Part shown: positions 58,736-64,000 of the stretch, in pieces
Position numbering within the stretch: position 1 is the stretch's first letter
How the letters are laid out: each line of letters begins with the position of its first letter
NCBI GenBank assembly: GCA_025331435.1
Contig: JAIWNI010000047.1
Coordinates: forward strand, 165,052 to 229,051
Source of the DNA: Choanephora cucurbitarum
Taxonomy: Eukaryota > Mucoromycota > Mucoromycetes > Mucorales > Choanephoraceae
Length of the DNA stretch: 64,000 nucleotides
Direction: 5' to 3'
Translations under genes and position numbers: made by a program
Notes under the pieces: model-generated
The model's input: only the letters and a program-made list of their open reading frames with translations
What the model was told of the DNA's origin: nothing
Database searches by the model: none

Positions 58736-60595
58736 TACTGTATGTTCATAATGATCTGTAAGCGCATTCAGTTTCATCACATAATAACAACTGTCAAGTA
58801 TTCTGTCTATGACTAACTCATTCTCTAACTGTTTCAAATCGGTTCTGTTCTACTTGGCTATTCTACTACTATACAGTTCTTGTTTGAGCTCTACATGGCT
58901 ATCTCTGCCTTTTGCTCGTGAGACCTTTGCATTGTCTGTATAGTTACATCCTGACTTGCCATACTCTACATTTCTTTCTTTTGTGACTTTAACTGAGGTG
59001 TCTAGTCAGCGTCTATGTCAGGACTATGGGACAACGAAGGAAAACAGGTTGTCTAAAAGAGACTGTCAATCACACAAGTTATATGACTGGATCTCCTTGA
59101 TCATCTAAGAAACCAGCATCTCTCGCAAGTTCTAAGGTACGACTTTATCAAGCTGAGTTTAGCTCTGTTGTATTTTCATGCAACATTATAGGCTGCATTG
59201 ATAGCTTCAACTTTCAGAAACCAAATGGGGGGGGGTACATGAGCCATATTGATAACTGACGTAGGATGCCTATGGGTGGCTTTTTAGTAAACAAAAGGAT
59301 CATATGAAGGTTTCGTCACTTTGGTTGATTTTTCTGATTGGTTGATCCATGATCAACTGACTTTATCTCCTTGATGTTGATAAATACACGCCCTTGGTCT
59401 TTTCCCTCTTTTTCTTTTTTCTTTTCACTTCATATCTCTCTTTTCTCAAGACAAGGTCGAGACAAACTAAAAGCTAAGTATTACTTCTTTTTTAATATTG
59501 GTGATGTACAATAAGTAAAAGATATGCGTGCTTGTGCGTGCGTGTCTGAAGGGCATGTTATATTCTTCTTTACTGTCTGATTGATGTCTCTTTGACGCGC
59601 TCGCTGAATAAACTTTGGCTTGAAGTGTGTCTTTAAAGGATATCTCACAGTATTGAATTTAAATGAAAATGAAATGGAGCTCCATGTAGCTCACATTCAG
59701 CATTTCATTCATTCAGCGGATGCGTTTGAATGGTGCCTAGTCTATACTTTGTAAAATTTTGTGATTGTATCAGTACTTTTTAGTACTTTCTTTAAAGATA
59801 ACACTACGTTCACTCAGATGAGTAGACATAGTGTTATCCTTCTTTATCTTTACTTTTTTTATTATTACTTGAACCCGATTCATCTATTACTACTACTCTT
59901 GCTCTATTTGGTACGCGTTTTAGATTACCAAGCCAAGCCAAAAAATTGCAAACAATCTATTACAAGCCAACTTTTTTTTAAAAAAAAACTGCTTTTCTAT
60001 CGCTTGCTTCTCGATCCATTATCCCTTGGTCTGCTTTACTCTCATACATACGCGTCTCACTGAATTGGGTTCACTTTACTTCAAGAAGAAAAAAAGAAAT
60101 TGGCCACTTGCTGCTGTCTGCCATTTACGAAATATCACTCTCAAGGCTTACCTAAACTCTCTGTCAAGCTAGATATCTCATTATATAATCACAGAAACAT
60201 GTTATCTAGTCAGATATAAACCAAAGAAAGAATAAAAACTCATTTCTACATCCATCTACATATGATTTGTCTATAGACTAAAAAGTCGCATATGTTCCCT
60301 TGTTGAATCAACCCGAAATGCATGATTACTTTAAACACTAAGATACTCTTTAACATAAATCAACTGGTGTCGCATTTCATTATGATACGTCTTAACAGAG
60401 GAGATATTTAGATCCTTTCACATGGAATAGCTTATGACCCTTTTTGTATATTATAGCTAACGGATCCCACTTTAATCTTATAAAGCCTATATCACCTGTT
60501 TAACCACCTAGTGGAATGTCAATTTCGCGCCAAAAAAGCTCTCTACTATATCACCTCACATCGTGATACCTCCAAAACATTGATCAATAGGACAC
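58736..60595. other. Spacer between transposase relics, no gene seen
   Basis: No supported gene. A G-run lies near 59226-59235, CT-rich runs near 59400-59440, and an E2F-like palindromic motif TTTCGCGCCAAA at about 60526. A 100-codon plus-strand frame (59761-60063) is Leu/Tyr/Phe-rich through T-rich DNA and is not called. Confidence 0.4.
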
Positions 60596-60860
60596 ATAAA
60601 AATCGCTACTTCACCTAATGGTTCATGAAGGGGGGTTTTGATTTCTGGCCTTCTCAAAGTCCAGATTTAAATCCCATTGAACACTTGTGGTTCTCGAAAA
60701 GAGAATGAAGAATGTCAGATCTGGTATCAATAATATCAAAGAATTGAGAGATGAGCTGTTGGATCAGACTGGTAGTGATCTGTTAAATTGTTTGATCGAC
60801 AACATGCACGATAGATGCCAAGCAGGTATAGTAGCAAATGGTGGTCCTATTAAATATTAA
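60596..60860 (+). pseudogene. C-terminal fragment of a second Tc1/mariner transposase
   Basis: Reads WFMKGGFDFWPSQSPDLNPI and EHLW, the universal Tc1 C-terminal motif carrying the third catalytic acid, then with one frame change RSGINNIKELRDELLDQTGS, DLLNCLIDNMHDRCQA and GIVANGGPIKY before a stop at 60860. The N-terminal two-thirds is missing. It is on the same strand as the relic 1.9 kb upstream, but that relic already continues past the equivalent point, so these are probably two separate copies. Confidence 0.75.
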
Positions 60861-62438
60861 TTTCATTTATAATATCAAAACAGACCATCTAACATGATAG
60901 TGATAAAGAGACGATGACATTCTGATGATATTTGAATACCTTAGATGCCTCTTTATAACGATGTCTTTATTACTGAGGTCTAAAAGCAAAAACAATGACA
61001 AAGTATTTTTTGAGGCTAGTGTATTTTTGGCAAGGTGCGTTGCTGTAGCAGAATGGAATGCCAGCAGCAGATACTTGGACAATTTGGCAAAAATGTATCA
61101 AGGCATATCTTATATCCTCATTTCTCACGTTGAATCAATGCGTACCATTTGATATTAAAGTTTGACTTAAACTATTCATGACATATGCACTACTGCTTAT
61201 AGTTATCATGTGCAGCAGTGAACTGCAAACTAGGATTGATAACACAACGTCTATTAGTCTTGATTCTCCTATTCTTACTCGATCTGAAATTTGAGCCTAT
61301 TATCAGGATGATTTAAAACTAAATGCTCTATCTTTTTTCTCTTTGTCTTTAAGTATTCCATTCATCGATTTCTACCATTGAAAATGTCAGAATCAAACGT
61401 CATTTTCCATAATAGAATATTAAAGGAAGTTAAGTGATATTTCAAATGAGATAAAGAGACTTGCAACAAAAATAAAGAACTTGAAAGATCAGTCAAATGT
61501 CATGAACTTCAAGACATGAAAGGACATGTCTCTGCCATACCTTGTCCTACAAAAGTTAGCAAGGTGTCCGGCAATTTAGGTAAGAGAAAGCCTATTGCAG
61601 ATGATATCGTAAATGCGTCAACTGAGCTTATTATCAGTGTTCTAATTGACGAAACACATAGCTCTATGCTCAAACATAGCACAGCTAAAAGTGATGAAGT
61701 GATCAAAACTTGATAGAACAACAAGCCGCCCACTTGGGAACATGTTCCTACGTCAACAAGAGCCATAATGTACAATTAAAGCTATTAAGCTCATAGCTAA
61801 GGAACATGGAAAGAATGTGAGAAAAACTGGCTTTGTCAAGCCTTTGGGCTATACTGAGTATCAAAATAGATTCTGAGCTTCTTATAGATCCACTGTTAAT
61901 GGGATGTTTTCAAAAGTTATATTACATTGATTAGCCGTTAAGCTCAAAAAGCATAGGAAAAATAAAAACATCAGTAATGATGATAAGAGTAAGCGAAAGA
62001 GAGATGAAGAAAAAAGTGACAATGAATAGGATGAGATTGTAGTCAGGCAGCCTCAAAAGCGAAAATCAAAGGTAAGCACTTGATGATTTGACATCAATTT
62101 GCATCACTGACAACTGTATTTACTTTTGTTGACAGGCGTTTGGTAAGATGTTAAGCAGCAATTTGAGCATTTCTCTTGAGAGCATCTCCAATGGAAAGAA
62201 ATCAACACCTTAGATTTAGGACGCCATAAAAAAGACATGAAAAGATCCTCACAGCCTATGATTGCTGTTATTTAGCTTCAACCAATCAGCAAACTCTAAA
62301 TCTCTAAGCTGAATAAAATAAAGTAGCAATACTTAGTCACTTTTCGTAATTCATTCAGACTTATGCTATGCAAACAAGCTTTCAACAAGTGTCAAACATC
62401 TAATGTACTGCTTGCAACAAACACGGTCATTTGAGACG
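60861..62438. other. Gene-poor stretch with possible decayed coding traces
   Basis: Between about 61430 and 62210 the plus strand has broken coding-like pieces (LATKIKNLKDQSNVMNF; AIKLIAKEHGKNVRKTGFV; SKRKRDEEKSDNE; DEIVVRQPQKRKSK followed by GTAAGC). They are in different frames with several stops. This may be an old gene relic of unknown family; confidence is low. Confidence 0.3.
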
Positions 62439-63031
62439 TACAGTGGAGTTGCAGAAAATAAGATAAACTTTTAAATCTTCGCATCAAATATGTTGACAAT
62501 GCGTGGCATGATTTATTCCCTTTATCTCTTTTTTTTTGTATCAACATGGCTCAAAGAACCCACTTAACTGATGCAGAAAAACGTCTTATTGCTAAATTAG
62601 GCCAGAATGGTATGAAAGCTTAGCAGATTTCAAGAGCTGCAGGTGTAAACCTGGTCAGCGTCTACACACTCTTGAGAAGACAAAAATTGCAAGGTACGAC
62701 AGATCGTGTTAAAGGACCTGGAAGACCTAAAAAGAAAAAAAAACTCACTTTCAGAGATTTGAAAATTCTCAAGCAGGTCATTGTGCTCAACAGGAGAGCA
62801 ACTTTAGCTGAATTGACGTCCTCTTTGCCTGTCAAGGTCCACAGGGACACCGCTCATCATGCATTGCATAGAATGTGTTACATAAGCCGAGTAGTACAGA
62901 AAAAGCCATTCTTGAATGCCTTCCACCGAAGAAGAAAGCACTAGAAAGTACAAGGACTGAATAGCAAAAGACTGGAAGAAGGTGATTTGGATTTTGCGAA
63001 AATCTATCTTATTTTTTGCAACCCCACTGTA
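62439..63031 (+). mobile_element. Internally deleted Tc1/mariner element with both terminal repeats
   Basis: A 589-bp element (62441-63029) is flanked by TA on both sides. The left end reads CAGTGGAGTTGCAGAAAATA and the right end, on the other strand, CAGTGGGGTTGCAAAAAATA; both continue AGAT, so inverted repeats of about 24 bp. Between them the plus strand encodes the N-terminal DNA-binding half of a Tc1 transposase: MAQRTHLTDAEKRLIAKLGQ, one in-frame stop (TAG at about 62621), then ISRAAGVNLVSVYTLLRRQK and GPGRPKKKKKLTFRDLKILK (second helix-turn-helix with GRPK linker). It ends shortly after KPFLNAFHRRRKH. The whole catalytic DDE/D domain is missing, so it is non-autonomous, and the stop also blocks its own ORF. 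Confidence 0.85.
62546..62944 (+). pseudogene. Truncated Tc1 transposase N-terminal ORF inside the element
   Basis: Starts MAQRTHLTDAEK at 62546; one in-frame TAG after GMKA; ends at 62944. It carries two helix-turn-helix units that would bind the terminal repeats, but no catalytic acid. A residual DNA-binding peptide could act as a transposition repressor only if the stop were bypassed (speculation). Confidence 0.8.
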
Positions 63032-63421
63032 CATCTGCTTGATGATGTTGATTGACGTGAAGCTGAGTAGCTTTTTTTTTTCAAGAAGACAACTTAGGAG
63101 ATGACATCAAGAGCAATCTTTGGTGGCCACAGTTAAACTATGTGTTCTTACAAACACCAGAGCTTCTTTGTCAGCGGTACTCTATTACCCAGCAATAACG
63201 GAATTGGGTATGAATGAAAAGTTGTTTGTTATTGCGATAATTTATTTGTGCCCCCCATCACTGCTCATATCAAGAAAGTACCTACAATGTAAAGGAAAGC
63301 ATCTGTACTTTACTTGAGTACAATCTCAGGTTTGTGCGGCACCGAAACCCTGCAATATCGATTCCGTTATTACAAAGTAGTACTGTAAATCAAAACTTGT
63401 TGGTATATTGGTGCTTCTTCT
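63032..63421. other. Spacer, no gene seen
   Basis: Short unrelated frames only; a T run at 63071-63081. Confidence 0.4.
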
Positions 63422-63812
63422 AGCCTTCAACAAGGTGTAGTGATGAGTCTTCCTGTGTGGCATCAGCAAAAAGAAGAAAATGCACAGGATCTAACTGGAA
63501 AGAGGAAGAGCATAGGGCGTAAGGCTGATTTACGCGTAGTTTCAAGGGTAAATCGCCTCGAACTAGGCTATGATGAAGGCAGTTGCATTGAAGATGTCGA
63601 GTCCTCAAAGAACATAGGTGACTCATGTTTGAAGACAGCAAAGTGCTTAAAGGACATGCTCTTGTGCTTGCTAGATGAAGTCAAATATCATCCCAATATT
63701 GCTAGACATGTTAACATTAGATTCTGATCTCTCATTGTTGTAAAGCACAAGATGAAGCTGCTTCTCATGAACAATGCCGGTGGTTATACTTGTCGTATCA
63801 AAGAGACAAAAT
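63422..63812 (+). pseudogene. Fragment of an unrecognised, probably repeated fungal ORF
   Basis: A coding-like frame ending at 63727 contains LTGKRKSIGRKADLRVVSRV, NRLELGYDEGSCIEDVESSK, SCLKTAKCLKDMLLCLLDEV and KYHPNIARHVNIRF, stops, then resumes in another frame as MNNAGGYTCRIKETK. The upstream ATG at 63443 is arbitrary because the block begins abruptly. The pattern (GRK-D, E-G-G, K-LAK-LKDML, then GYxCR) resembles an uncharacterised ORF family I associate with dispersed repeats in Mucorales genomes; this is from memory and unverified. Position among transposon relics supports a decayed repeat. Confidence 0.4.
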
Positions 63813-64000
63813 AACGTGAGTTTTGCAACATCCGACGGTCAGTTTTTAAAGAGTTTCATTGATATGTATGAGTTGTTGTATATTGCAAAAGTAAAAAAGA
63901 AGCAGATGTTATAAATCATGTTGTTTATTTTACTATCTTATTTTTAAATGACAATGATGGAGACACTTCGTATCATAAAAGAACCAAAGAACAAGCAGAA

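Noticed and set aside
58000..60860. One Tc1 transposase split by a 1.9-kb insertion
   Set aside because: The upstream relic appears to continue into the region equivalent to the start of the downstream fragment, so two copies are simpler.

Overview
The window is nuclear DNA of an early-diverging filamentous fungus, most likely Mucoromycota, order Mucorales. The evidence is AT-rich spacers, many short GT-AG introns (about 45-130 nt), pyrimidine-rich promoters, fungal-only families (Zn2Cys6 factor, Ssh4/Ear1-like Rsp5 adaptor, Atf1-type bZIP) and Tc1/mariner relics. Genus cannot be fixed from the sequence. Gene models were built by hand from frames, splice signals and family knowledge; exact splice sites are inference unless stated.

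Layout. 1.2-2.6 kb (-): SAM-dependent methyltransferase with a probable N-myristoylation start. 3.97-4.16 kb: small Tc1/mariner-type MITE. 5.0-9.5 kb (+): large PHD/extended-PHD chromatin protein with a coding minisatellite, then a 92-codon gene. 10.1-10.7 kb (-): PCL-type cyclin. 13.0-14.4 kb (-): RACK1 with a 15-nt exon. 15.5-16.0 kb (-): unrecognised, possibly broken gene. 18.1-20.2 kb (+): ADIP/SSX2IP/Msd1-like coiled-coil protein. 20.4-21.0 kb (-): ribosomal protein eS28. 22.2-24.4 kb (+): RFX factor. 25.2-26.0 kb (-): universal stress protein. 27.5-30.6 kb (+): bacterial-style N6-adenine DNA methylase (HsdM/Eco57I/TaqI type). 30.8-32.0 kb (-): Ssh4-like SPRY/PPxY protein. 33.3-35.2 kb (+): UTP7/WDR46. 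35.2-36.1 kb (-): Ras GTPase. 36.4-39.4 kb (-): Zn2Cys6 factor. 39.6-40.4 kb (-): eIF4E. 43.0-44.0 kb (+): eS6. 44.4-50.2 kb (-): Nup192/Nup205. 51.9-52.4 kb (+): small secreted protein. 52.5-54.0 kb (-): degenerate PDK/BCKDK-like mitochondrial protein. 54.5-55.2 kb (-): Atf1-like bZIP. 55-64 kb: gene-poor, with decayed Tc1 transposases, including an internally deleted copy with both terminal repeats, and a partial ORF at the right edge.

There is no operon logic here. Several genes concern translation and ribosome biogenesis (RACK1, eS28, eS6, eIF4E, UTP7), and many neighbours are convergent with very short 3' spacers (UTP7/Ras about 22 bp). The most notable items are the intron-containing HsdM/TaqI-like adenine methylase, which matters because early-diverging fungi carry abundant 6mA, and the PDK-family protein that has lost its ATP-binding boxes.
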